DNA of 64,000 nt, taken from contig LODT01000035.1 in assembly GCA_001606155.1 (NCBI GenBank), positions 1,168,658 through 1,232,657 on the forward strand. The letters are read 5' to 3'. The notes beneath the pieces were generated by a model that ran no database searches, was not told where the DNA came from, and saw only the letters and a list, made by a program, of their open reading frames with translations. Shown here in pieces: positions 21,101 to 33,018 of this stretch. Made by a program: the position numbers and the translations under genes. Numbering within the stretch: position 1 is the stretch's first letter; each line of letters begins with the position of its first letter. The stretch comes from Tieghemostelium lacteum. Its lineage: Eukaryota; Evosea; Eumycetozoa; Dictyosteliales; Raperosteliaceae.

Positions 21101-24100
21101 AGATTGATGATACATTAAACCCATCTGTTGATAAAACTGTATGGAATCTACAAGAATTCTCTATTGGTGGTATGTTTGCTGGACCTTCTGCAGGTACAGA
21201 TATTGAAGTCATTTTGGATTTGAATATTGGTAAAGATGCATTTGCAATTCATTTCTATCAGATTCAAGCTGACCAAAGTACAGGTAAAACCGAAATTCCA
21301 TTTAATGATTTCCACACTCATGTGAATAGTAATATCACAATCAACGAAGCACCAACCACGCCATTTGATTTCAGTAACCTTCCTCTTGTTGGTAATCTTG
21401 CATTGAATTCATTAAAAGGACTCAGTATCTATCTATCTTCTAAAACATACAAATTTGCAGGGTTCTATGTTTTAATTGATTTCCAACAAAAGATTCATTT
21501 AACACACAACATCTATCTCACTGATGCCACAATTGAATTAGAATCTGTCAATGGAAACGCAAGTCCAGGTAATGCACTAAGCTTTACTGATTTATCCTGT
21601 TTCTTTGAATTCGGAACCAAAGATGCAAACAATGTTGAAATTGAGATTGGAAAACTCTCAGTAGTATTCGATTCAAGTACAAATACCACTGTAGATGCTA
21701 AAGTTATGTTATACAGAGACAATGGTGAAGATACATCTCTGAAAACCATTCTTGGATATTTCATTGGTGCAAATGAAGTTAACAGTCTTCTTGCAGATTT
21801 CCCAATTTCTGATAGTGTTCTTCAAACATTTGCATTAGAAGAAATTGAATTAAAAATCAATCTCACAACTAAAACAATTGAAAGTTTCCATTTCAATATC
21901 TACACTGTACATCCAATTTCAATATCTACCAATGTTCAATTGGACCTCAACAACTTCACATTCAACTACTATAACAGTGGTCAGAATAAATTATTCAATT
22001 TATCATCTGAATTGTTCTTTAATAACAAAGAACTGAAATTCCTAATTCAAAGAGAGAGCTCACAAGATGGAACTGGAGATTGGAGATTTATCTTTGATTA
22101 TGATTCGATTCAACAATGGTTACTTCTTCCCAAATACCAAGATGTTGTTTCATTGGGTTCTGATGATACATTTGTTGAAAATATTCTCGATGCAATTCAA
22201 TTGAGAAAAGTTCATTTATCCTATGACAAAGGAACTGTCGGTGGAAGTCAAGTACTGTTCTACACTGAAATTGATAAATTGAAACTTGGTATTGCCTATT
22301 TCCAATCAAAAATCAACCTCTTCTTTTTGATGCAATATCAACTTGGTTCTAAAAATGAAGGAGTTCATGCAACATTCATTGATGATCTCATGGAACCAAT
22401 TGATTTTGTTGCAAGTAAACTCTTTGGTAAACTCGATGTCAACTTCAAATTCCTCAGAATTGCCGATTACACTGATGATGCACAAGCTCAAACCCAATTG
22501 CTTCAAATGATCCAAAGAGATTCTGCTCTTTCTGAAATACAATCTCAATTCAATGGTTACATTGTTAATGACTGTCTCATGATATCATTTGAATGTGTGT
22601 GCGAATTCTTAAACACTCTTGAAAAGAACTTGGCAAGAAAAGATAATGGATCATCAAGTACCATTCTATTCTCTCTTGCAAAGATTTCTGGTGAATACAA
22701 AATCAAAGCAGCTTATGAATGTAACATTGAATTTGGTGGAAGATTCAAAATCAAAGAATTTAAAATAGAGGCTGACATCGTACCATCAACAGAACAATTA
22801 AGTATTACACTAGGCTGTACTGGCCAAACAACAACTAGAGGAATATTCTTAAGTGAAACAAGCAATATACTCTCTGGTCAAATTGGTGTTGCATTCAATA
22901 AATTGGGTGTCAATGTTATATTGGGAATTGAAGTTGATAACTGGTTCCAACCATTCGATATCAATTGGTTACATATCAAAAAAGTGAGAGTTGGTGGTGC
23001 ATTCAATCCTGAAACTCTCATTTCTGCAATTGATCTCGATGCTGAATTTGAAATGATCGCACTTGAAGACCAAATTACAGCCAATGATATAAACCAATTA
23101 CCAATTGTTGCCAAACAATATGAAGGTGTAAACACTGGAAATCCATCATTCATTTTCAAATTGAAACTTGATATCGGTCAAGATCTCTTTGATTTTGAGA
23201 TTAATATTGAAAACCTTAAATTGATAACAGTATTCAGAGATATTCACCAAAGAGATACAGATTCTCAATTGTTGAAAGATATTGATATTCAAGAACTAAA
23301 TCTTCAAGGAAGTAACATGAACAATCAATTGAAATTCGAAATTGAATTATCACTCACCATTCAAGATTTTGATGCATTCCTTAGAATTGGGTTCCTCGAG
23401 TCTGCTGGAAATACCAGTTTGAAAGCAATGGGTCTTTTCAGTCCAATTATTCTTCTCGATGGAAGATTAGAAATTGCCAATACCTCAAGAATTGAAAAGG
23501 ATGCTTATGATCAAGGTTTACCAGTTCCCATATCAGATCCACAAATCAAAGCTATTGAAACATCAATTTTCAATTCCATTCAAGCAATGAAGAACAACAA
23601 AGGAACTAGACCATTAATTGAACCAAACAATGTAACACACAATACTCTCACTCAAAAAATCAATGACATTACAAGCAATCAAGGTGCAATGTTCCAACTC
23701 CTTCTCGATCAATCAACTATTGATATTCAAGTCAGTGCTGGTTTGAAGATATTGAAGAGTTATGGTGTTGTAACTGCATCAATCAGTAAAACTAAATTCT
23801 ATCTCAGTGGTGCTTTGGTTTTAGGAAATGCATTCCAACTCATCATCGAAGCATTGGTTACAAAACAAATGTTGAAATTCTCAACCAACATTGAATGGGA
23901 CTTTTCATTGACAACTCCTGATATCTATATTGGTTCAGTGAATGTATTCCCTTCAATAAATGTAACTTCTAAATTCAATGGTATGCTTGATGTCAGTATT
24001 GATTCATCTGATCTTTCCAATTGTAGGGTTGCAATTGAAGTTGATTTCAAATTGAATAATTCTATTCATCTTTATATTCCAAAATTCCAAGTCACACTCT

Positions 24101-26196
24101 CTGATCTTGAACACATTGCATCTAATATTGTCAACTATATCAAGAATAACTTTAAAGATATAATTCTTCCATTCTTGAAAAACAATCCAATTTCTCATTT
24201 CATCCTTGACACCATGCCCAATTTCTTCAAAAACTCTGCTAATCAATTGGCATTGTGGGCCAAAGAACTTGGACATTCAGCATCAGAAGTCAAAGATTGG
24301 TTAATTCAGAAGTTAGGACCAGATGCAGTTAAAACAATTTTAGTAAATATTTATAATCTAGCTTCTGATGCTGCTGATGCAATTTGTGGAATTATCAAAG
24401 AAGTTGCAAAGAAAGTAATTGATGATGTAATTGATAATGTTAAAAAAGGATGGAGTACAGTTAAACATTGGTGGCATTCAATATTTGGATTTATATTAGA
24501 ATTTGGAGATTCTTCATCAATAATGTACAGCATCTCAGGTATCAATGTAAATCCAAACGCATTCTTCCACAAACATTTAGAGATTACCAATTACACTGTC
24601 AATATTGTTAGTGATGTTATATCCTTCATCGAATACAATGAATTGGTTTTTGATCTCTCAAGTATTCATCACTTGAAACCAATTCACTTTGACATTGCAA
24701 ATCAACTTCACCAATCTCTCACAAAGTTCGTTAAACATCTTAAAAACTTAAATGTATTGGATAAGAGCAAATTAATGAAACCTCTTGAGAAAGTATTAGA
24801 ATTCTTTGAATCAATGGTACACCAACTGACATCACTCACTGATGCTCTAATTGTTGATAGTTTCAACACAACAACCAACAAACACCAAATTGATCAATGG
24901 TTCAAAGATGGTACTCCAAAGATGTACAAAGCTTTCTTCATCAGACAAATGACCAGTTTTGTCAAATATATGATTTTATTATACAACAAAATATGTCCAT
25001 TATTCCAATTCTATGACCAATTCATTAATACCTACAGACAATCACCAAAACATCAATTGACACAAATTTCAAAACTCAATGTGATGAAACATCTCAATTC
25101 ATGTTTATTGGTAGATACACTTTCTGGAAATGGAAGTGTATTCACTAAAGGAACTGGAAAATACATTGTGATTGACAGTAGAATTCACAAAATCAATTCT
25201 GGAATTGTTTTAGGTGCAATTACAATCGACTCATTAGAAGTAGACAACATTTCACTTGCAGATTCTGATGATCAAATCAGAATTGGTGAATCACTCGAGA
25301 ATTCAACTCTCTTGAAATACAGATTAAACAGTACTAGCCCATACAACTACTATCTTCAAGTTAATGGTTCAATCAGATTAATTGATTCATCAATGCAATC
25401 ACATTTTGCAATCAATGATTCAACTAAAGTCACTGAAAAACCAGATCTTTATGACTATTTTGAATTACAACCCATAACCAAATTCAAATCTGAACTTGAA
25501 GGATTTACAATCAACACTAATTCATCATCAATCTTCAATGATGGTGCATTACAATTTGAAACTGGTCAGAAATCACTTGATGATATTCTCATTGGATCTA
25601 TTATTCAAGTTAGTGGAACAACTTGTAATCTATTAGTTGTATCTCGTGAATTGGCCTTCAATATTGACCCTTCACTTTTAAATTCAGCAAGTCATGAAAC
25701 CATTACTAATTTCTTGATCACTCTAGGTGTTCCTGTATCAGTTAAAGATGGTAGACTTCCAGTCTATCGTTTGACATTTGAACAAATTCCAGCTAGTTAC
25801 AAAACCACAATTTCCAATACCATATTTTATGTTGAAAGAGACAGAAACAATACTGTAAGTCACCCAAGTACTACTAATCCACCAGTTGATACCAACAATA
25901 CCTATGAATATTTTGCATTTGATCCATCTGCTAAATATATTACCGAAAATGAACCAGAAATCAGACCACAACCAATCGATTTGAAACTTCTTCTTCCAAA
26001 ACTTCCATTGTTCACTTCAACTGATGCCTTCAAAAAAATATCCTATTCTGAAGATCTCTTTAATATATTATGGGTAACCAATGAATTTATTTTCTCATTT
26101 GACTTCACTTTAAGTGATATCAATAATGTATTTGTTCCAACAAATAACCTCAAATACTCAAATCTTGTTATCAAAAAAGATTTAATTCCAAAATAA
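18135..26196 (+). CDS. Giant metallo-beta-lactamase-fold protein, copy 1 (2608 residues)
   Basis: Five exons, join(18135..18535,18590..19206,19270..19377,19432..19497,19562..26196), all GT-AG and in frame. Residues 1-~400 are an MBL fold closest in motif style to ComEC-type hydrolases: FVLIDSG, LSHYDNDHSGG (the HxDxDH metal site, ~92-97), VFTGDS (~254) and GHHGS (~339-343). All the expected metal-binding motifs are present. A Pro/Lys-rich linker follows (~530-595). The remaining ~2000 residues consist of repeating beta-rich segments of about 100-200 residues (strands such as LEEIELKINL, LRKVHLSYDKG, LKGLSIYLSS), which I do not recognise, with a helical patch at ~1905-2045. No signal peptide or clear membrane span. 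Substrate unknown. The upstream TTG-initiated extension was rejected because copy 2 lacks it. Confidence 0.8.
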
Positions 26197-26297
26197 GATC
26201 TCAATTAATTAAAAATAAATAACTATCTTTCCTGTATATGTTAATTTGAATCTGTTTTTAAATACTCTAGAACTAAGAATGTTCAAATAAATCAATT

Positions 26298-29200
26298 TTA
26301 TTTTTTATAAATATAAAAGTCACCAATTTCTTGGTCCATAACCCAATCTCCTGTTGTACCATTTATAGCAATAGTTAATTCGTTTCCAAGTTTTGAATAT
26401 AGATCAATTGGATAATTTAAAATAAGGTTTAGATTAGAGGAAATATCGTAAGTATAAACTACTAGTTGGCCATTTATATAACAGATATATCCAGTAAAGA
26501 TATATCTGCTATTAACCTTATAGTTTCCTGATTTTATATTTGGACCAACATACACCTTTGCTAAAAGATTTGAAAATATATCGGAATATTTTTCAGGGAA
26601 GAAATCAACAGCAACTACATCAGTTAATCCAGCATGACCAAAAGATGATCCATTACCTCCATTGTTGTATTGAGTTCCTTTTTTAGCAATTACAATAGCA
26701 ACACCATCACCCCAAGGATTCTTTGTACTATGTAGATAGAATGAGAATTTCATTGTCCAATATCCAGAGAAAACTCCTTCGTATAACTTTACAGATCCCA
26801 GTCCACTACCAGTTTGAGTTTTAGACAGCAATTGTACAAAGTTAGTATTACTTGGGTAGGACTGTTGTTTATCAGTTCTCTTATTCCAAGTACCCATTGT
26901 AAGTCTTGATATAGATCCTTCATAGATGGTAGCTTGTCCGCTGAGATTAGAGATTAAAAATGGTAGGTTCTGTGGTTGTGGTTTACCTAAACTTAAATCT
27001 ACTATTAATCTCTTGTATTCGTTAACTAAATTTCTCCATGAATTAGTAATCTTGATACACTGATCTTTACTATATGCCCCATCTCCTTGTGTGAGTCTTG
27101 ATTCTGGATTTTCAATGAGTGATTTAAAACCTTCAATATCAAAGAAGTACTCTTTAAATGGAATGTCATTGTTAATCAATATTTGTAGAAGTGCTGAGTC
27201 ATTTTTACGAATCATTGTACCATCAGAGTTTTTGGTTGGCTGAATATTAACAAAAAACAAATACAATCTCTTAACAAAAGTATCATTTATGTTATTAATG
27301 ATTTTTGTAACCAATGAATTGTTGTAGGTAGAATCGCTTCCAATGTAAAAGAATATTTCATTTAACATTATAATGTTATTATTAGTAGAATAAGGTAGGT
27401 TATTAGAGGTAACTGATAAACCTGTGATATCAGGAGGACTGGATTTCAGAACATTGGTGATATCATTGAATTGGTGTGCATATCCTGAAAACTTGAATAA
27501 ATTTTCAAATAAGCTAGTGTTATTAAAAGTACCATCAAACAATCCTGTAATATCTAAGCTGCTTGATAATGGTTGTATAAGATCTTCTGATGCAATTGGA
27601 AACAGTGAATTAAGGGTACTATTAGTCATTGGATGTACACCAATGTATATTGAGTTATTTCCAGTTTCATCTTTATCATGATTTTCATGTGCGCATTTAA
27701 ATTGAGTTTCAAGAGCTTTTCTACTACCACATTGACAAAACAACTTATCAGATTGGTATTTTAGATCAACTAGACATTTAGAACACTTCCATTTCAGATA
27801 ATCTTTTGAACAGAATCTACCTGGACATTGCATAGATAGAAGCTTGGCATCTATTTTTGTGCTTGGTACCACATCTAATACCACATCAATGAAATCAACA
27901 GTATTTGGTACATCCGTTTGAATATTAAAATTGGAGGATTTTAGTACATTCTGATGATAGAATTCAATATATGGCTTCTCAGGTACTGCCTTTTTATGGA
28001 TGTCCAAATCAAAGAGATAAAATTTTGATTTCATCTGACCATCATTTCCAACTCTATTGTAAAATGAAAAGAATGATTTCAAGTACTCTTCTGTCAGAAT
28101 ATAACGTGTATAGTTTAGAATATAGATGGTATTGTAGGTTTTCTGGCCAGTTATTACGTTCTGTGATCTACCAATGACTGATATTCCATTGAATTCTAAA
28201 GCTTCATTAATTAGATCAAGTTTCTCCGATAATCCACTAAATACTGGGTTGTCAGTATAGTTTTGCATCTCTTGATGTAAATCTACAAGTTTTTCGAGAA
28301 TTTCATTGTCTCCTACCAAATGAGTTTTGGTTATGATATCTAATTGAGATTTTATATCATCTAGCTCCGGATTATATGAGTTTACATTATAGTCCAATAA
28401 TGCTTTGTACATTAACAATTTAACATCTTTAAGAGAGCTACTTCTGATTGTGTTGATTTTGGTACTTATCAAATCTTCATATGCTTTAATGTGAGTTGAA
28501 CAACTATTTATGAGATTTCCAATTGCATAGGTGGTGGTTGATAGATATTGTCTATACTTTTGGTGTTTAGATGAATAGTGTTTTAGGGTTGAAAGGTACT
28601 TGTAGTAATTTTCATATTCACTGACTAGATAGGATAGAGTTTCATTGGGAATTGCTGTTGGTATAATTACAGGAATTTCTTGACTATAGACAACTGAAAT
28701 AATACTGGCAAGAGGAACAAGAGTATATTCAATGGCATTCAGTAACTTGAAGGCATTTAAGAAATTATAGACATTGTCTAGAGACTTTGGTAGGGTGTTG
28801 TGTAGCGCTGCCTCAGTAGTGATTGAACATGAGAATTTATTGATAAATTCAGTTTCCTCAGCACTTAGAGGATATAGACGAGTGGATGTGAAGCTTTGAA
28901 TACGATCCAGAAGAGCATTTAATTGATGTTGTTGTTGAATTCTATCAGATTCATCAAACTCTTGTTTTTCAAAGAGAACTTGTAGATTGATTCCATATTT
29001 AATAGATGTGACAACCCAATGATCTGCCAATGAAATTAAATTCTCTTTTGATTTGATCAGAGGATGTATATTTTGTTTGATATAATCAAAGGATTCAATT
29101 CTATGTTTTCTTCTAAACACTAAACCACCACTAATTATAGAATCTAAAGAACTGAGTGAATTTATACTGTTGATTGGGGAATTAACTATTACTTGACCAT

Positions 29201-29414
29201 GTGAAATATTGTAACATTTTAGTTTTTCACTGTAGATTTTGTTACTGAAATACTGTATATTTAGATCAGGCTGATTTTGAATCTTTTTAAAATGATTTGG
29301 AAAATTATTGAATATATTATTTTTATTGAATTTCTCTGTTGAAATGTTATATAAACTACCTAGTGATACATTTATACCGATAGATTGTCTTGTTGTTACT
29401 AAACTCTCTGTCAT
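26298..29414 (-). CDS. SNTX-like protein A, copy 2
   Basis: One exon, 1038 residues from the ATG at 29414. It has the same parts as copy 1: SNTX-type MACPF/CDC domain (IGINVSLGSLYN), FAT-like helical region, thioredoxin-like segment, Cys cluster CPGRFC ... WKCSKC ... LFCQCG, and a concanavalin-like end (WGDGVAIVIAKKG, AVDFFP). The central helical region, nucleotides ~28266-28721, is almost identical to copy 1, whereas the last ~400 residues differ at many positions. The first residues also differ (MTESLVTT in place of MIESII). It converges on the giant MBL gene of block 1, with only ~100 bases between the stops. Intact as far as can be read. Confidence 0.75.
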   Translation of the reverse strand: MTESLVTTRQSIGINVSLGSLYNISTEKFNKNNIFNNFPNHFKKIQNQPDLNIQYFSNKIYSEKLKCYNISHGQVIVNSPINSINSLSSLDSIISGGLVFRRKHRIESFDYIKQNIHPLIKSKENLISLADHWVVTSIKYGINLQVLFEKQEFDESDRIQQQHQLNALLDRIQSFTSTRLYPLSAEETEFINKFSCSITTEAALHNTLPKSLDNVYNFLNAFKLLNAIEYTLVPLASIISVVYSQEIPVIIPTAIPNETLSYLVSEYENYYKYLSTLKHYSSKHQKYRQYLSTTTYAIGNLINSCSTHIKAYEDLISTKINTIRSSSLKDVKLLMYKALLDYNVNSYNPELDDIKSQLDIITKTHLVGDNEILEKLVDLHQEMQNYTDNPVFSGLSEKLDLINEALEFNGISVIGRSQNVITGQKTYNTIYILNYTRYILTEEYLKSFFSFYNRVGNDGQMKSKFYLFDLDIHKKAVPEKPYIEFYHQNVLKSSNFNIQTDVPNTVDFIDVVLDVVPSTKIDAKLLSMQCPGRFCSKDYLKWKCSKCLVDLKYQSDKLFCQCGSRKALETQFKCAHENHDKDETGNNSIYIGVHPMTNSTLNSLFPIASEDLIQPLSSSLDITGLFDGTFNNTSLFENLFKFSGYAHQFNDITNVLKSSPPDITGLSVTSNNLPYSTNNNIIMLNEIFFYIGSDSTYNNSLVTKIINNINDTFVKRLYLFFVNIQPTKNSDGTMIRKNDSALLQILINNDIPFKEYFFDIEGFKSLIENPESRLTQGDGAYSKDQCIKITNSWRNLVNEYKRLIVDLSLGKPQPQNLPFLISNLSGQATIYEGSISRLTMGTWNKRTDKQQSYPSNTNFVQLLSKTQTGSGLGSVKLYEGVFSGYWTMKFSFYLHSTKNPWGDGVAIVIAKKGTQYNNGGNGSSFGHAGLTDVVAVDFFPEKYSDIFSNLLAKVYVGPNIKSGNYKVNSRYIFTGYICYINGQLVVYTYDISSNLNLILNYPIDLYSKLGNELTIAINGTTGDWVMDQEIGDFYIYKK

Positions 29415-29728
29415 TATTTTAGTAATATCTAACTAGAGTTTTTAAAAAAAAAACACCTGATCATGATTTGTAACTTTCACACCACAATGGCGATAACAAC
29501 TTGTTTCTTGTGAAGTTTATTTTGAAAAAGTGATCAAGAGTTTTTCAAGGGAAAACGCTCCTTGAAAAATTTGGGACAAAAATTAAAAATCTTGAGCTGA
29601 AGGTTCAGATTTTAGTGTCTTTTCAGAAATTTACCTTCATGAATTATCAAAGTTATAAACTTTTATAATAAGGAACAAACTGAACTAAAATAAAATGAAT
29701 TTTAAGTAACATCAATTAAAATAAAATT
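29415..29728. other. Spacer between SNTX-like A' and B'
   Basis: About 310 A/T-rich bases with no gene visible. It shares ACTTTCACACC near A' with the matching spacer of block 1 but is otherwise clearly diverged from it. Confidence 0.45.
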
Positions 29729-32720
29729 TTATTTCCATAGATAGAGATTGGCAACTCTAGCATCCATTGTAAATGTTCCTGAACCACCATTTAATGAGAT
29801 TGTTAAATTATTACCCAAAACAGTATAGATATCAACTGTGAATGTGAACATTAAATTATTATTTACAAATAGAGTTAATGTTTTTTCGTTGAATATCAAA
29901 AAACATTTCTGAACAACATCTCTGGCACCTACTATAATGCCTTGAGGTACACCTTGAGGTAAATTTACAGGCGTTAAGTTACAGTGAATATCAAGGTCAC
30001 TACTACTATATAATGGAGATCTGACACCAAAATCGACAGCAAATATATTGGTTTGTTGGTAATAACCTTTTGAACTGCCAGTTGAATATAAATTAAAAGC
30101 AGGAGACCCTATTTTTGAGAAGACCACGGCTATACCATCAGCCCATTGAGATTTGACAGATGGCGCGGTACAGTAGAAATCAAATCTAAGTACCCATGGT
30201 CCAGTTAATATTCCTTCAAATATTTTTATGGAAGTGCATGTTGCAGCCCATGCATTTGATCTCAACAGTGAAATAAAGTTTGAATCTGTAGCATAATTTG
30301 AACTGTCGTTTCTTCCAATACCAACATTTTGTAGAGTTCCACTGTAGATCTCTGCAATAAAATTGTAATTATTAGGAATTTTATTTCCTTTACCATCAGT
30401 TGGTACCACGGTTAGAGGATTAGTTGTGAGATTTGAGTTGTTTTCAAAGATGGTGTTGTTGATAGTTTCTGCTCTAACCTCACCAATTAGTTTGTTAAAC
30501 TCCTCTATTAATTGTCTCCAATTCGATAGTATTTCATCCTTTAGAGCTATAGAATGTAATGAATTTGCACCACAGTAATTGTATTTGGTTATAAGATTCT
30601 TTATACCAACAAAATCAAAATAGAATTCAGAAAATGGTATACCCTCTCTCTCTAATAGATAGAGTACATCAGTATCACTAGTGGACTTGAGGTTGATAAG
30701 GTAGATTTTAGTTCTATAGGAGACAATAGAATGCTTGTTGGAAATAATCTTCTTGATTATTTGTTGGTTGAAGGTAGAGTCTGACAAGAAGAAACATAGT
30801 GCATTGGTCTTCGACAGGTAATTAACGTATATTGGACTAGTTGTATCAAAGTCTAGAGATGTAATTTTCAAGTTGGAGTTTGAAGTTGCAGTTGTTTCAA
30901 AGAGTTGAAGAATGTCTACAAAGTCATTAGTGACAAGGGATTTTAGGAACATACTTTCAAATTCAGTGATTGGTAGGGCAGGTGAGGTAGTTATCAATAA
31001 ATTGATATTTTTTTTCAACTGAACCACTTCACTCTTTTGGATAGGAATTAATGATTTATAGCTTTGATTTAGTTCGAGATAAACTAGATCTTTGGTGACT
31101 GGTGTTCTGTCATGGAATTGATCAGAACACTTGAACAGTGAAGTTTGTGCTAAACCACTACCACAGAGACAAAAGAATCTATGAGATTGATAAGTTATTA
31201 ATACTTGACATCTAGCACATCTCCAGTTTTTATAGTTATTCAAGCATTTTCTACCTGGACACTTCATTTGAAGAGTATAACTTGGTGAATCAGTTTTAAC
31301 TTTGTCACCATAAACAGTTGATTGATATTGAATGAGATTCTCTAATGATGTAATGTTTAAATCATTCTCTGTGAATCTTCCATTGTAGTGTTCGACATAT
31401 GGTAAATCTTGTGAAACCTGCATTTGGATCAGTCCAACATCAATGAGAATGAATGTTGTTTTGAATGAACCATCTCTGGTATGATTGGAATAGAACTTCA
31501 AGAATGAATCCAAGTAGATATCAGTGAGAGTTTCTTTGGTGTAATGAAGAACATAGATATTGTCATAGGTTGCTTGACATGCAATAATGACTTCAGTTTT
31601 ACTTTGTTCTTTCGTTATCATTGACATGTTACGATATTGTTGTATTTTGGTGACAAAATCAATATCTTTCTTTAACTGAAGGTATTCATCTTGGTTTACT
31701 GTAGTTGAGGTAAAACCCAATATCTTTTGAAAGAATTGATCTTTCAATTGTTTTAGATCAGTTGTTGATCTTATCATTGATAAATTTGAATTCAAGAATG
31801 TTTGAAATTCAATGAATGATTTATCAATGTTGTTTACAATTTGGTCGAGATCAAAGGTTATATCATTGATGTATTCTTTGTATTCATTAGCTAATGACTG
31901 GTATTGTGATACTTCGAGTTGTTTATCGAGATATATTTCAAATTGGTTCAACAGATAATATACATTAGATACTGGGAATGAGGGGACTGATACAACAGGA
32001 CCATGACTTATATTCAAAGAGTCTAACAATTGATATACAGGAGTGATCGTATATTCAACTGGCACTGATTTAGAGGTTACACTGTTTATAATTGCACTGA
32101 TTTTAGGAATACCAGGAATTGAATCAAAGTCACCAACAATCTCAACAGAGAATGTATTTAAAAATGATTGTTCTTCATTACTTAATTCATATCTATTTTG
32201 GTAACTGGTGGAATCTTGTATCTTATTGAGAAGATTGGTCAATTTTGACTCTTCAAAAACTCTTTCTGAATCTATGAATACTTGTTTTTCAAATGAAACC
32301 ATCACAATACCTCCATTTTGTATGGAACTGACAAAATATAGATTTTGGAAGTTTGGAATGTTGAAAACTGAAGTGTTAGGTTCAACTGCCTCTATAGGTC
32401 CAAAATCAAAACTTGATACCCAATTTCTATAAATCAAACCCCCGCTAACCACAAATTTTGGAGATTTCTTTTGCAGGAACTTTGTTGTGTTTTCATTTTG
32501 ATCATTTTTTAAAAACAAAAAGTTTTTGATCATTTTCAATGTTGCAAGCTATTAATTTTTTATCAATACTTTTATTACTAAAGTATCTAGCAGATAAATC
32601 CATTCTACCAATAGCCTTTGGGGCATAACTATTAAATATATTTGCATTAATTAAATTATTTGTATTAATGTCAATTAAATCCCCAAATTTAACATCTCTT
32701 CCAAGTGATTGTAATATCAT
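29729..32720 (-). pseudogene. SNTX-like protein B, copy 2, apparently broken
   Basis: Member of the stonustoxin-like MACPF/CDC family and duplicate of the gene at 14846..17830. The parts are in the usual order: MACPF/CDC, FAT-like helices, thioredoxin-like segment, zinc-ribbon-like Cys cluster and concanavalin-like end. The frame is not continuous; about one break is apparent, so it is treated as a fossil. The MACPF-to-thioredoxin part is nearly identical to copy 1, so the loss looks recent. The remainder is more diverged. A base-call or assembly error in the source sequence is a possible alternative. Confidence 0.65.
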
Positions 32721-33018
32721 TTTGTATGAAAATAGATTAGAAAATTATTTCTATCATTTGAAACAATGAAAACTGATATTTTAATCTAAAAGACTTCAGA
32801 TAGACTTTTTTTTCTGGCTTTTAGATTTTTCTATTTTGTCCCACCATATTTTTTATTAATGTCACAAACAAACTATGCCCATTTAATCATAAAAATCTTT
32901 TGATAAGGACCTTTCCCTTATAGAAAAAGCTTTTGATAATCTGAGAGATTATTTGTCAACTTAAAATTTATTTTTCACAACAACATATCAAATCATTAGA
33001 GAATATTCCAATATATAT
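32721..33018. promoter_or_regulatory. Shared divergent promoter region, SNTX-like B' / giant MBL', copy 2
   Basis: Counterpart of 17831-18134. It retains ATAAGG (32903-32908) with CCTTAT (32916-32921), and ATAATCT (32936-32942) with AGATTAT (32946-32952), plus ~60 further bases toward the MBL start without change. The flank nearer B' carries small insertions and substitutions relative to copy 1, so the palindromic core is better preserved than its surroundings. Confidence 0.55.

Larger units (their letters stand above)
11372..26200. repeat. Tandem three-gene block, copy 1 (SNTX-like A, B, giant MBL)
   Basis: Gene order, orientation, spacer sizes and exon structure are repeated at 26298-41130. 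Nucleotide identity is patchy: long stretches are almost identical and are interrupted by clearly diverged ones. No transposon or LTR was seen at the junction, which is a ~100-base spacer between convergent gene ends. Confidence 0.9.

Noticed and set aside
20982-25971. Several minus-strand frames of 70-95 codons inside the first giant MBL gene, repeated in the second
   Set aside because: Recurrence in copy 2 follows from duplication of the sense gene; no independent coding signal.
26197-26297. Transposon or LTR at the junction of the two tandem blocks
   Set aside because: Only a short A/T-rich convergent spacer is present; no terminal repeats or element genes.
8862-32720. Calling the SNTX-like proteins secreted toxins
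   Set aside because: No signal peptides and no lytic evidence; membership of the MACPF/CDC superfamily does not by itself imply toxicity.
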